In this document: piece by piece, positions 44,362 to 52,630 of the stretch
Position numbering within the stretch: the first letter of the stretch is position 1
How the letters are laid out: the number at the start of each line of letters is the position of its first letter
NCBI GenBank assembly: GCA_040218045.1
Contig: JAVJQA010000012.1
Coordinates: forward strand, 62,001 to 126,000
Direction of reading: 5' to 3'
Length of the DNA: 64,000 bases
Source of the DNA: Marinoscillum sp040218045
GTDB lineage: Bacteria > Bacteroidota > Bacteroidia > Cytophagales > Cyclobacteriaceae
The notes under the pieces: model-generated
Seen by the model: the letters and a program-made list of their open reading frames with translations, nothing else
Told to the model about the DNA's origin: nothing
Database searches by the model: none
Position numbers and translations under genes: made by a program

Positions 44362-46001
44362 TGATTATCAAAATACTCATCGAAATAATCAAATATGTCA
44401 TCTTCGTCTGGCAGACCAACGATGTTATCTCTAACGGTAATGACCTTACACTTTTCAGTTCCGCCTATGGCTTGACCTCTTAACCCTCTACCTATCATTT
44501 GACTGTACAGTACGATGGATCTTGTGGGTCGTGCGATAAAGACAACATCTGTTTTTGGCGCATCAAATCCGGTCGACAACACTCCATAGTTACAGATAAT
44601 CTGAATATCACCTGTTTTGAAATCGTCAATCAATTTTTGTCTCATGGGCTTTTCTGTTCCTCCGTCAACATGAGCAGCCTTGTATCCTATATACACAAGT
44701 AGTGAGCAGATGAACTTGGATTGATCTACACTGCATGCGAAGAAAATGATTTGAGGTTTGCTTTCCGAGCATTCTCTATCAATTCGTTTTACGATCTCGA
44801 GATTCCTGACATCATCATTACCAATTCTTCTCAAAAGACCTTCTGGAAAATCATAAAAGTTTTGAAGGTGCTTCTTTTGTTTGTCGTCTAGTTCGTAGTT
44901 GATATTGGTAATTAAGGGATCAAAAGTTGCCCTTGAAAGCACCTTCTTTTCTCTTAGATATTGGATCACCGATTGGTTACCCGCTGATTTTATGGTGATA
45001 ATTTTATTCAAGAAAAAATCAGAGAGTGATTTGTTTTCCTCCAGATCATCAATGTGTCTTCCCGGCGTGGCTGTTAGACCAATTACCTTGGTGGCATCAC
45101 CCATGAATGCTCTTGTCGCTTCCAAATACGTTGGTGCTAAAACTTTATGGGCCTCATCTATTACCAAAAGAACAATGCGCTTTTTTACTTCATTAAATGG
45201 TATTTGATCCTTTTTCAGTAAAGCATGGAGTTTCTGAAAGCCTCCTACCATAAAAGCTGATTCTGGAAAAGTGAAGGTCAATTTTCCTTTATCCCAAACC
45301 CGAAACACCTTGACTCTTTTATTTCCCACATGTTCCCAAACTTCTTTGAAGCACCCTACAGCCTGTTCGCAAAGTTCCTCAGAATGAGCAAGCCAAAATA
45401 CGATACTTCCTTCCGGGCTGTTACAAAGTACGTCGGTGATAATCTCCATAGATGTCCGAGTCTTACCGGAACCGGTGGGCATTTGAACTATAAACCTTGA
45501 ATTCAAGATTTTGATCAGTTCAATACTCTGTTGGAACACCCCCGTTTGGTAGTCCTTAAGAGTTTTAAATGGAGCTAAGGGTGGCAGACAATCTTCTTCA
45601 GGAAGAAATGGTTCCTGTTTTATAGGTAAGAAAGAATCTGGTAATTCAGCTACAGAAAGAAATCTTGAGCAGAATTCATAATCCGTCCACCCTCTTTTTA
45701 ATATGGCTTCTACTTTCTCACTAAAAGTTCTGTCCTTGTAGATGATTCCGGTTTCAGTACAGATAAGATCGATGGTTTCTTCAGACGTGGTATTCAGTAA
45801 CTCACTAAGAAACGCTCGATCCCTAAACAGATTTGAGTTTGAGAATGATGTGAATATTTTAACTAATGTGTCTTTCCGGTAAATTTCATTAGGATCAGTT
45901 GCATCTCCTTTAATCACTGGGATGATCCTTTCCAATCGATCCAAAACGGATTCACTGATTAGTTCTTGAAGTTTGGGCTTAGTTAAATTATTAAAGATCA
46001 T
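44358..46001 (-). CDS. DEAH-box superfamily 2 helicase
   Basis: 547 aa. Helicase core: Q-like region FKTLKDYQTGVFQQ, motif I MPTGSGKT (174-181), motif II DEAH (282-285), motif III GLTATPGR, motif V TGFDAPKTD and motif VI QMIGRGLRG. The N-terminal 140 residues are helical and lack a known domain. The form is that of ResIII-type helicases in restriction and defence modules. It sits 2 nt after the GHKL ATPase gene and overlaps the PLD gene, so the three are one operon. Confidence 0.92.
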   Translation of the reverse strand: MIFNNLTKPKLQELISESVLDRLERIIPVIKGDATDPNEIYRKDTLVKIFTSFSNSNLFRDRAFLSELLNTTSEETIDLICTETGIIYKDRTFSEKVEAILKRGWTDYEFCSRFLSVAELPDSFLPIKQEPFLPEEDCLPPLAPFKTLKDYQTGVFQQSIELIKILNSRFIVQMPTGSGKTRTSMEIITDVLCNSPEGSIVFWLAHSEELCEQAVGCFKEVWEHVGNKRVKVFRVWDKGKLTFTFPESAFMVGGFQKLHALLKKDQIPFNEVKKRIVLLVIDEAHKVLAPTYLEATRAFMGDATKVIGLTATPGRHIDDLEENKSLSDFFLNKIITIKSAGNQSVIQYLREKKVLSRATFDPLITNINYELDDKQKKHLQNFYDFPEGLLRRIGNDDVRNLEIVKRIDRECSESKPQIIFFACSVDQSKFICSLLVYIGYKAAHVDGGTEKPMRQKLIDDFKTGDIQIICNYGVLSTGFDAPKTDVVFIARPTRSIVLYSQMIGRGLRGQAIGGTEKCKVITVRDNIVGLPDEDDIFDYFDEYFDNQ

Positions 46002-46003
46002 TA

Positions 46004-47731
46004 TTAATAATTTTCAGACTTCCATGTCTCTAAATAACTCTTGAGATATTGCCCCCAATTGATCTTCAAATCCTCGAAAAATCGTTCAGCCTTAAATTCA
46101 CGATCTTTATCAAACATAGATTCTGATTTTGCATAGCTAATTATCAGAAGGTCTATGAGACTTTTAAGCCTCATAGCTAGTTCTTGATCAGCTTCGGAGG
46201 ATTGAAGCTGATCAACCAAACTATATAGCTCCTCAATAAATGGGTGTTTTAAATTATACTTTATTACATCTGATCCACCTAATGGGTGTATTTCAATAAA
46301 TTCAGGAGATTTCCAGCTTTCATCAATGATGGTGTATGGTTGGCTGGCAAATTTTGTAGCCCAGGCTGCTTGTTGTTCAGCTGTTTCATTTGCATGAATT
46401 TGAGAAGCCAGCTCATTTGCATTGGTTTGAGTTTGAGGGGTTATTTGAGGTTTTTGAGTCTCTGATTTTTTTGCTACACCTTCTGCTTCTTCATGACCAG
46501 TGGCCGTACCATTGTCACTTTGTTCCTTTAGTTTCTCCTGTGCTTTTTCAATTTTCCTTTTTCTCCAATGCTCTGAAACTTGTTCTCTAAATGTTTTTAT
46601 TGTTGGAACAATTTTTTCGTTTATAGCCTGCTTAAGAGTGGTGATTGGTACAGCGCCTCTCTTTATGTTTTTTACCGCAAATACCTTGTCCAAAATAGGA
46701 TCGAATGAGATTTCGCATCCCCACCAACGGTCAATTTCCTCAAAAGCTGGTTTCCAATGAGGGATTTCACCATAAAAAACTTCTCTGCCATTTCTCAGGA
46801 TGGATATACCTTCGTTTCTATCAATGAATCGATCTCTAGTTTCTTTAGCATTTCCAACACCTTGATAATCTCGAAGAGATGGGTCGATCAGCGACAATTG
46901 GATCTTTATTTCTTTGGAGACAAGGTCTTTAAAAAGTTCTCCATCTTCTGCCGGGATTGGCCAATCGATAATTATTGGTTCCGTTTGATAGGACGGCTTA
47001 TCACTTGGAAAGCGTTCGTTTTTTAAATGAAGAGGATCAAGGGCTAGAACTTTAACATTGTTGATTTCAATAGTTAATTTGTTAGTATAACCATTGACTT
47101 CTACTTCTCCCCAAATGAACTTTCGGAAGGTTCGGCCAATCCAGATATCCATTTCCTCAACCATTGAGTCAGCACTTACGGGCTGTTTATCGTATTTACT
47201 CCAGACTACTAACGTTCCTTGTTCTTGATTTACTAATCCTGCGAATTCTTCTGGAATATTACTTTTCTCTGGCTCTGGTATCGAGTTCATCTTGGAAGGT
47301 GTACCAGTAATAGCATCTATATCAATAAATGTGTAAAGCCAATCGCCACCTTTTACCTTCGAATAAACCTCGACTTTTTTGCATTGGTTAATAGCTCCCA
47401 AGGTCATTCCAACACCAAACCGACCAATACCCGATCTGTCGTTATACCTACTCGAAAACCCTAATTGCAAACATCTGTGTAGTGTCTCCGCATTCATACC
47501 ATAACCATCATCCCCGAATGCCACCCAATCGACCACCTGAAACTCACCAATTCTTTGCCTTGATTCCTTATGAGCTTTAACGAGAATCTTAATCTCTTTC
47601 GCTTCAGCTTGAATGGAATTATCTATGACTTCTCCTATTGCACTGTAGGCATCAAAATCTGAATCTCGCATTGAGAGTAGTGCTGTTGCGTCGCTAACAA
47701 AGCGGACGGTCTCATTCTCATTAGTTTCCAT
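46004..47731 (-). CDS. GHKL (MORC/MutL/Hsp90-like) ATPase
   Basis: 575 aa. N box EVIDNSIQA (residues 34-42), motif II DDGYGM (74-79) and motif III GIGRFGVGM (101-109) give the Bergerat ATP fold in its MORC/MutL-like form, followed by an S5-like domain. A Gln/Lys/Thr-rich low-complexity linker (about residues 400-455) leads to a C-terminal part around HPLGGSDVIKYNLKHPFIEELY. There is no kinase His or membrane helix, so it is not a sensor kinase. Bacterial MORC-like ATPases are known to be linked with helicases and nucleases in restriction-like operons. First gene of the operon. Confidence 0.88.
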   Translation of the reverse strand: METNENETVRFVSDATALLSMRDSDFDAYSAIGEVIDNSIQAEAKEIKILVKAHKESRQRIGEFQVVDWVAFGDDGYGMNAETLHRCLQLGFSSRYNDRSGIGRFGVGMTLGAINQCKKVEVYSKVKGGDWLYTFIDIDAITGTPSKMNSIPEPEKSNIPEEFAGLVNQEQGTLVVWSKYDKQPVSADSMVEEMDIWIGRTFRKFIWGEVEVNGYTNKLTIEINNVKVLALDPLHLKNERFPSDKPSYQTEPIIIDWPIPAEDGELFKDLVSKEIKIQLSLIDPSLRDYQGVGNAKETRDRFIDRNEGISILRNGREVFYGEIPHWKPAFEEIDRWWGCEISFDPILDKVFAVKNIKRGAVPITTLKQAINEKIVPTIKTFREQVSEHWRKRKIEKAQEKLKEQSDNGTATGHEEAEGVAKKSETQKPQITPQTQTNANELASQIHANETAEQQAAWATKFASQPYTIIDESWKSPEFIEIHPLGGSDVIKYNLKHPFIEELYSLVDQLQSSEADQELAMRLKSLIDLLIISYAKSESMFDKDREFKAERFFEDLKINWGQYLKSYLETWKSENY

Positions 47732-47888
47732 GAAGCAATGAATTAGGTTAGGTGAACTTTAATTTTTTAGAAGGCTCTAATTCAATTTAGAAGCGTTTCA
47801 TTTCTAAAAGTAAAGAAGTCCTTGATAAAAACTGTTAACGGTTTAAGCTTTGTTCCGAAGATATTACTCGATCCTTTTTAAGGTAGAT

Positions 47889-48065
47889 TTAGTTTTTATT
47901 GAAAAGAGCATCCACATCCCCCGGATCATACAAGAAAGAATTTCCTTTTTTAGTAAAGCGTAGCTTTCCTGATGTGCGCATGTGCATGAGGTCACACGAA
48001 GAAATCTTCAATTCCTTTTCTACTTCCTTGCTTTTCAACCAGTCTTCATGTCGCCTCATTTTCAT
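47889..48065 (-). CDS. Small excisionase-like HTH (MerR/HTH_17-like) protein
   Basis: 58 aa from the ATG at 48065: HEDWLKSKEVEKELKISSCDLMHMRTSGKLRFTKKGNSFLYDPGDVDALFNKN. This is the winged-helix pattern of HTH_17 proteins (LKSKEVxxxLxIS ... LRxxGxLRFxKxGxxxxYxxxDVxxLF). Such proteins are common near integrases and mobilisation genes in Bacteroidota, and here it marks the right side of the defence island. No integrase is in the window. Confidence 0.7.
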   Translation of the reverse strand: MKMRRHEDWLKSKEVEKELKISSCDLMHMRTSGKLRFTKKGNSFLYDPGDVDALFNKN

Positions 48066-48138
48066 TCGTACAATGTATTGGAAATTTCTATACCCAACAA
48101 AAAACCCTCACCGAATCGATGAGGGTAGTTAGCCGTAG

Positions 48139-48489
48139 CTAGTAAGATGTACCGTAAGCATACACTTTGGGGTTTAGTTCATAATAACTCGCGCACGTTC
48201 GTACCCCTGGTAAAAGGTAGGATCCGCTATGCGAAAGTGTAACATCAATCGGTCTACTTGATTGTTGAGGAGCGATATGGCCCTGGGTCTCAGAGATGCC
48301 ATAGTTGGCTAGCTCTGCCAGGGATTCCTTCACTACTGATGTAAATCGAGTGATCTCCTCAGATAGGTTGATATCCCGCACACTTGCCACCTGGGTCTTG
48401 GTGAGGTAGCCATTGGCCTTTACATCATTGGCACCTGTCACTGCAGCAATGGCAGCCTGTGCCCACCAATAATGGGAATGGCTGCCCAC
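48139..48489 (-). pseudogene. Hypothetical gene fragment with possible frameshift
   Basis: 116 codons from a GTG at 48489 (MGSHSHYWWAQAAIAAVTGANDVKANGYLTKTQVAS). Another frame just upstream (from an ATG at about 48530) reads MMLAVQSFMDSNQSTWAAIP, which looks like the natural beginning; joining the two frames would give a longer protein. A +1/-1 frameshift in a decayed or single-base-error gene is therefore likely. No family recognised. Confidence 0.35.
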
Positions 48490-48923
48490 GTGGATTGATT
48501 GGAGTCCATAAAGCTTTGTACAGCTAACATCATCTGAACCGGTTGGTTTGGCGGGTTTCTAAAATAGTTTTAGAATTTAAATAGTGAAAAAATAATTTAG
48601 TATCCGTTATTGACATTATAATTTATAACACAAACCCCTTTTATAAAATGCCAAATCAAATCTTTTGAATGTAAATAGGATTATGTCTATTGCAAATAGG
48701 AATATTTCCAGTGTAAATATGAATTTGTCTAGTGTAAATTGTAATATTTTTAGTGTAGACCTTAATTTGTTGAACGTATAGGTGGATTAAGTCACTGTAA
48801 CGCCGTTTTTGTTGAGCGGTGCGGTTGATTTGGCTACTGTCAGGTATTACAGGGCGAGCAGAACGCCTCAAATGAAACAGTGGATTTAACCATCTAAGAC
48901 GCTCTTCCGCAGACCGGAACAGG
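48490..48923. other. Gene-free stretch at the right end of the island
   Basis: No gene supported. It holds the 21-bp repeats listed separately and A+T-rich sequence. Confidence 0.6.
48668..48772. repeat. Five imperfect 21-bp tandem repeats
   Basis: Units start at 48668, 48689, 48710, 48731 and 48752, each near AGTGTAAATA-GAATTTGTCT. The period of 21 keeps one reading frame open on the minus strand (repeated I-x-I-Y-T-x-x heptads), but that frame has no other support. Confidence 0.65.
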
Positions 48924-49400
48924 TTAAATAATCCTCTTAAACCGCTTTACGTTCTTTTTGTAATAGTCCGCCATCAGGCTGGACTGTACTACTCCCCGGC
49001 TGGAGGAAGCATGGATAAACTTGATGTCGTCTTTGCCCACATAAGTAATCAATCCACTGTGGTACCAGTTTTCACCCTTGTTCTTAAACTTGAAGTAAAC
49101 AATATCTCCCGGACGGAGGCCGTCCCATCCTTTGGTGCTCCCAATTTTTGATTGCTCTTTGGCGGTACGTGGGAGGCTCACCCCTATGATCCTGTAGCTA
49201 TTGTAAATCAACGCTGAGCAATCCAGTCCGTCCTTGCCCATACCGCCATACTTATAAGGCACACCCAGGTAGGTCTGGGCTATCGAGATCACTTTCTCAA
49301 TTTTTTTCATCTTCTTCCTGCTTTGTCCCTGCGCAAGCGACAAGCTCAAAAAAGACACTACGGAAATTAAAAAAATCCTTCTTCCAACACTACTATTCAT
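48924..49400 (-). CDS. NlpC/P60-family cell wall hydrolase
   Basis: 158 aa with a signal peptide (MNSSVGRRIFLISVVSFLSLSLAQG). The NlpC/P60 domain starts near residue 36 (VISIAQTYLGVPYKYGGMGKDGLDCSALIYNSY), with catalytic Cys61 and His114 (WYHSGLITYVG); the third residue is probably the His of FIHASSS. It cleaves peptidoglycan peptide stems (gamma-D-Glu/diamino acid type) in the periplasm. It is a single-domain protein, divergent from asnB with 46 bp between. Confidence 0.92.
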   Translation of the reverse strand: MNSSVGRRIFLISVVSFLSLSLAQGQSRKKMKKIEKVISIAQTYLGVPYKYGGMGKDGLDCSALIYNSYRIIGVSLPRTAKEQSKIGSTKGWDGLRPGDIVYFKFKNKGENWYHSGLITYVGKDDIKFIHASSSRGVVQSSLMADYYKKNVKRFKRII

Positions 49401-49446
49401 AATACCTGATACTATTTTATCCTTTACTCCATAAATTTAATGCCAT

Positions 49447-51324
49447 ATGTGCGGGATCACAGGAATTTTTGCATTTAACTCAATCGGTAGGATCAATTTG
49501 GTGCACCTGGAGGCAGCCACAAGAGCTCTTGAAAAGAGAGGACCGGATGCCCACAATTCCTGGTTTGACGAGAGAGTAGGCCTGGGCCATCGGCGGCTTT
49601 CCATTATAGATACTTCCACTGCCGCCAATCAACCAATGATTGATGCATCTGGCCAATATCACATCATTTTTAATGGTGAAATCTACAACTTCAAAGAGCT
49701 GAAGAACGAACTGACCATCAAAGGCTGCACCTTTAACACAACCAGCGATACGGAAGTGCTCCTTTATGCTTACATCACCTGGGGGGAAGCCATGCTTTCA
49801 AAACTCAATGGTTTTTTCGCTTTTGCCATTTATAATGAGCAGGACAGGTCTCTGTTTCTGGCAAGGGATCGTTTTGGGATCAAACCGCTACTCTATTATC
49901 ATGATGATGATAAGTTTCTGTTTGCCTCGGAAATGAAGTCTTTAATGACCTATGGAATAGATCGTCAGCTTGATCTTGAGTCACTAAACCTCTACTTTCA
50001 ACTTACCTATATTCCATCGCCTAAGTCCATTTTTAAAGGGGTGAAAAAGTTAAAACCAGGGTTTTCATTACTTGTCAAAGATAGATCGGTTACAGAAAAA
50101 AAGTATTACAAGTTTCCTTATCCACAGCAGCCAGTCTACCATAGCCTTGAAAGTACGAAACCAGTTCTGGAGCAAACACTTAGAAAGGCGGTTCAGGACC
50201 GGTTGGTGTCTGATGTGCCTCTTGGCGCATTTTTAAGTGGGGGTATTGACTCATCGGTGATTGTGGCGCTGGCAAGTGAAAAGGTCAGCTCACTGAATAC
50301 GTTCAGCATTGGATTCAAAGACAACAAATACTTTGATGAAACTCGCTATGCACACCTTGTAGCAGAAAAATATCAGACCAACCACCAAACGTTTAGCCTG
50401 TCCAACGATGATCTGTTGCAAGGTGTTGGTAAGGTAATGGATTATATAGACGAGCCTTTTGCGGACTCTTCTGCTTTGCCTGTCCATATTTTGAGTATGC
50501 ATACCAGGAAGCATGTGACCGTTGCCCTTTCGGGGGATGGTGCAGATGAGATATTTTCAGGCTACAACAAGCACAGTGCGTGGCTCATGTGTCAGCAAGG
50601 AGGCTTGAAAAATGAGTTTATCAAAGGCTTTAGCCCTTTGTGGAAGGCACTCCCAAAATCAAGAAACAGTCCGCTGACGGACGCTATTCGGAAGCTCGAT
50701 CGCTTTGCTAAAGCAGCAAAGATGAGTCCGAAAGACAGGTATTGGTTTTTGGCAAGTTTTGTAGAAAAGGCTCGGGTTGATCGCTTATTAAAAAAGGCGT
50801 TTAATACCGATTCAGAAGCATTTAAAACAAATATTCTGTCATCCATGAGTAGTGGTAGCTTAAATGAAGTGCTGGCACTTGATGCTCAACTGGTATTGCA
50901 GGGGGACATGTTGCAAAAGGTAGACCTGATGTCGATGGCCAACGGCCTGGAGGTACGTGTGCCATTTCTTGATCCTGCAGTGGTTCAGCTGTCCTTTGCC
51001 ATGGAAGATGGTCTAAAGGCCAAAGGATCATTCAGTAAGATCATTTTAAGAGAGACTTTTAAGGATTACCTGCCGGATGAATTGTATACACGTCCAAAGC
51101 ATGGGTTTGAAGTACCACTCCTTGATTGGTTTAGAAAAGAACTACGATCTGAATTGGATCAGGTAGTTTTTAATCAGGCAAGGATAGAAGCACAGGGCAT
51201 TTTTGATTGGAATGAAATCTCCCGGATCAAAAGGCAGTTATTTTCCTATGACCCGGGAGATGCTCACATTCTGGTATGGTCGCTTTACGTTTTCCAGAAT
51301 TGGTATAAGAAGTATTTTGATTAA
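49447..51324 (+). CDS. asnB: Asparagine synthase (glutamine-hydrolysing)
   Basis: 625 aa. The class II glutaminase domain begins MCGITGIFAF (Cys2 as nucleophile after Met removal) with GLGHRRLSIID and FNGEIYNFKEL. The synthetase domain has the PP-loop LSGGIDSSVIVALAS and ALSGDGADEIFSGY. It makes asparagine from aspartate, glutamine and ATP. Homologues of this form also occur in exopolysaccharide clusters, but no such cluster surrounds this gene; the neighbours are NlpC/P60 and dps. Confidence 0.92.
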   Translation: MCGITGIFAFNSIGRINLVHLEAATRALEKRGPDAHNSWFDERVGLGHRRLSIIDTSTAANQPMIDASGQYHIIFNGEIYNFKELKNELTIKGCTFNTTSDTEVLLYAYITWGEAMLSKLNGFFAFAIYNEQDRSLFLARDRFGIKPLLYYHDDDKFLFASEMKSLMTYGIDRQLDLESLNLYFQLTYIPSPKSIFKGVKKLKPGFSLLVKDRSVTEKKYYKFPYPQQPVYHSLESTKPVLEQTLRKAVQDRLVSDVPLGAFLSGGIDSSVIVALASEKVSSLNTFSIGFKDNKYFDETRYAHLVAEKYQTNHQTFSLSNDDLLQGVGKVMDYIDEPFADSSALPVHILSMHTRKHVTVALSGDGADEIFSGYNKHSAWLMCQQGGLKNEFIKGFSPLWKALPKSRNSPLTDAIRKLDRFAKAAKMSPKDRYWFLASFVEKARVDRLLKKAFNTDSEAFKTNILSSMSSGSLNEVLALDAQLVLQGDMLQKVDLMSMANGLEVRVPFLDPAVVQLSFAMEDGLKAKGSFSKIILRETFKDYLPDELYTRPKHGFEVPLLDWFRKELRSELDQVVFNQARIEAQGIFDWNEISRIKRQLFSYDPGDAHILVWSLYVFQNWYKKYFD

Positions 51325-51761
51325 CCCATCCAGGATCTAAACATCCACATGGTTTTTTCCTGTGTGTTAATCAGTGCTATCATCATGTCTTCGGTCTCCG
51401 TATCATTTTCTGAAGCCGCTTGTTCTTTCACTACTTTTTCCTGATTGACGAGCTCTCCCAATTGACCAAGCAGAGAAGCCACTATGTCATCATCTTTTGA
51501 CATGTTGGTCACTGCCTTGATTTTTGAAATTTTCAAATAGTCTTCGAAGGAGTGCAGTGGTTGACCTTTAATCGTGAGGATCCGCTCAGCGATTTCATCA
51601 ATATTTTCCAGAGCTTCTGTGTACAGTTCCTCAAATTTCATATGAAGCTCAAAAAACCTCTTGCCCTTGATGTTCCAGTGAAACCCCCGGGTGTTTTGAT
51701 AGTAAATGTGAAGATCGCTTAATAATTGATTTAGTTCTTTTATTAGTTTTTCTGATGCCAT
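51321..51761 (-). CDS. dps: Dps-family ferritin-like DNA-protection protein
   Basis: 146 aa. Four-helix Dps fold; the ferroxidase residues are visible in GFHWNIKGKRFFELHMKFEELYTEALENIDEIAERI. The C-terminal text NTQEKTMWMFRSWM is the usual Dps ending. Dps stores iron, using hydrogen peroxide as oxidant, and shields DNA in starvation. Convergent with asnB, overlapping by 4 nt. Confidence 0.92.
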   Translation of the reverse strand: MASEKLIKELNQLLSDLHIYYQNTRGFHWNIKGKRFFELHMKFEELYTEALENIDEIAERILTIKGQPLHSFEDYLKISKIKAVTNMSKDDDIVASLLGQLGELVNQEKVVKEQAASENDTETEDMMIALINTQEKTMWMFRSWMG

Positions 51762-51774
51762 TTTCTTTTCTGTT

Positions 51775-52545
51775 TTACTTAGTAAGAATACAAAAAAGAT
51801 CCAGGTTTTGTTCGGATTTTTCTCTTAAGAAATAGTCTTTGTGATCAATAGAAAGCACCAGGTCATCAGCTTGTTTTTGAAGCTTGTTTCTATTGAGTCT
51901 GTTGAGCAGGTCGTATGGGATCCTGAGGATTGGAGCAGGTAGTCTGTATTGCAATTTCAATACGTCATATTTCATGATTTTTTGCACTGAGGCGCGATTC
52001 CTTTCGTGATATTCCATGACCTTTTCATTGCCAGCGATCCCACGCATATCCACATTCGAGAAGTATTTAGCGGCCAGATTTGCCAACTCGTCAGCGGTGT
52101 ACTCTCTAATATGCCACGGATTTCTGCTCAAGGTCATTTTGATGTTTGGCGTAGACAGGATTGCCTTCCCTCCTGGTTTTAAAATTCTTGCTATTTCAGA
52201 CAGAAACAATTCATCTTTCCTCACGTGTTCAATCACCTGGAAGCTCACCACTGTATCAAAGCTATTGTCGGGCAACTTGATGGGAGGAAAAATCCCTGAT
52301 TCAAACTGATGCTCCGGATACTTTTCACTAAGACTGGCAATGACTTCTTCTATCTTATCAAGTCCCAGGTAACTGTTGGCGTTTTTGGTCAACAGCTCCA
52401 CTCCACGACCTTCGCCACACCCGAGCTCCAGTAGATCTCCTTTTACAAAAGGTTCTGCTTCATAATACGCCTGCAACAATCGCTGATGGATAGGGTTATC
52501 CGAAGGAATTTGATCTGAAGCTATTTCAGTAGTGTAAACACTCAT
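51775..52545 (-). CDS. Class I SAM-dependent methyltransferase
   Basis: 256 aa. Motif I DLLELGCGEGRGVELL (about residues 37-52), Methyltransf_11 core SFDTVVSFQVIEHVRKDELFLSEIARILKPGGKAILSTPN. The C-terminal part has a conserved-looking block (DVLKLQYRLPAPILRIPYDLLNRLNR). Substrate unknown; the form is that of small-molecule or lipid/sugar methyltransferases. It is 13 nt upstream of dps and probably in one transcript with it. Confidence 0.85.
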   Translation of the reverse strand: MSVYTTEIASDQIPSDNPIHQRLLQAYYEAEPFVKGDLLELGCGEGRGVELLTKNANSYLGLDKIEEVIASLSEKYPEHQFESGIFPPIKLPDNSFDTVVSFQVIEHVRKDELFLSEIARILKPGGKAILSTPNIKMTLSRNPWHIREYTADELANLAAKYFSNVDMRGIAGNEKVMEYHERNRASVQKIMKYDVLKLQYRLPAPILRIPYDLLNRLNRNKLQKQADDLVLSIDHKDYFLREKSEQNLDLFCILTK

Positions 52546-52630
52546 TTGTCTGAATTAAATTTGAGGAAAAATTACCTTTCTTCTTTTTTTGGCAAAGAAA
52601 CCAAATTATTCCTTAACTTTTTTACCTCAT

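Noticed and set aside
46004..47731. Sensor histidine kinase
   Set aside because: The GHKL ATPase has no phosphoacceptor His domain or membrane segment; its motifs are MORC/MutL/Hsp90-like.
47899..48132. 77-codon plus-strand frame
   Set aside because: It is antisense to the HTH_17-like gene, which has a recognisable pattern.
48656..48871. 71-codon minus-strand frame through the 21-bp repeats
   Set aside because: It stays open because the repeat period is a multiple of three; nothing else supports it.
31700..48923. Direct-repeat attachment sites (tRNA-Ala 3' end copied at the right end of the island)
   Set aside because: I looked for the ATGCTCC/CCGAT end near 47.7-48.9 kb and found no copy; no integrase gene is visible either.
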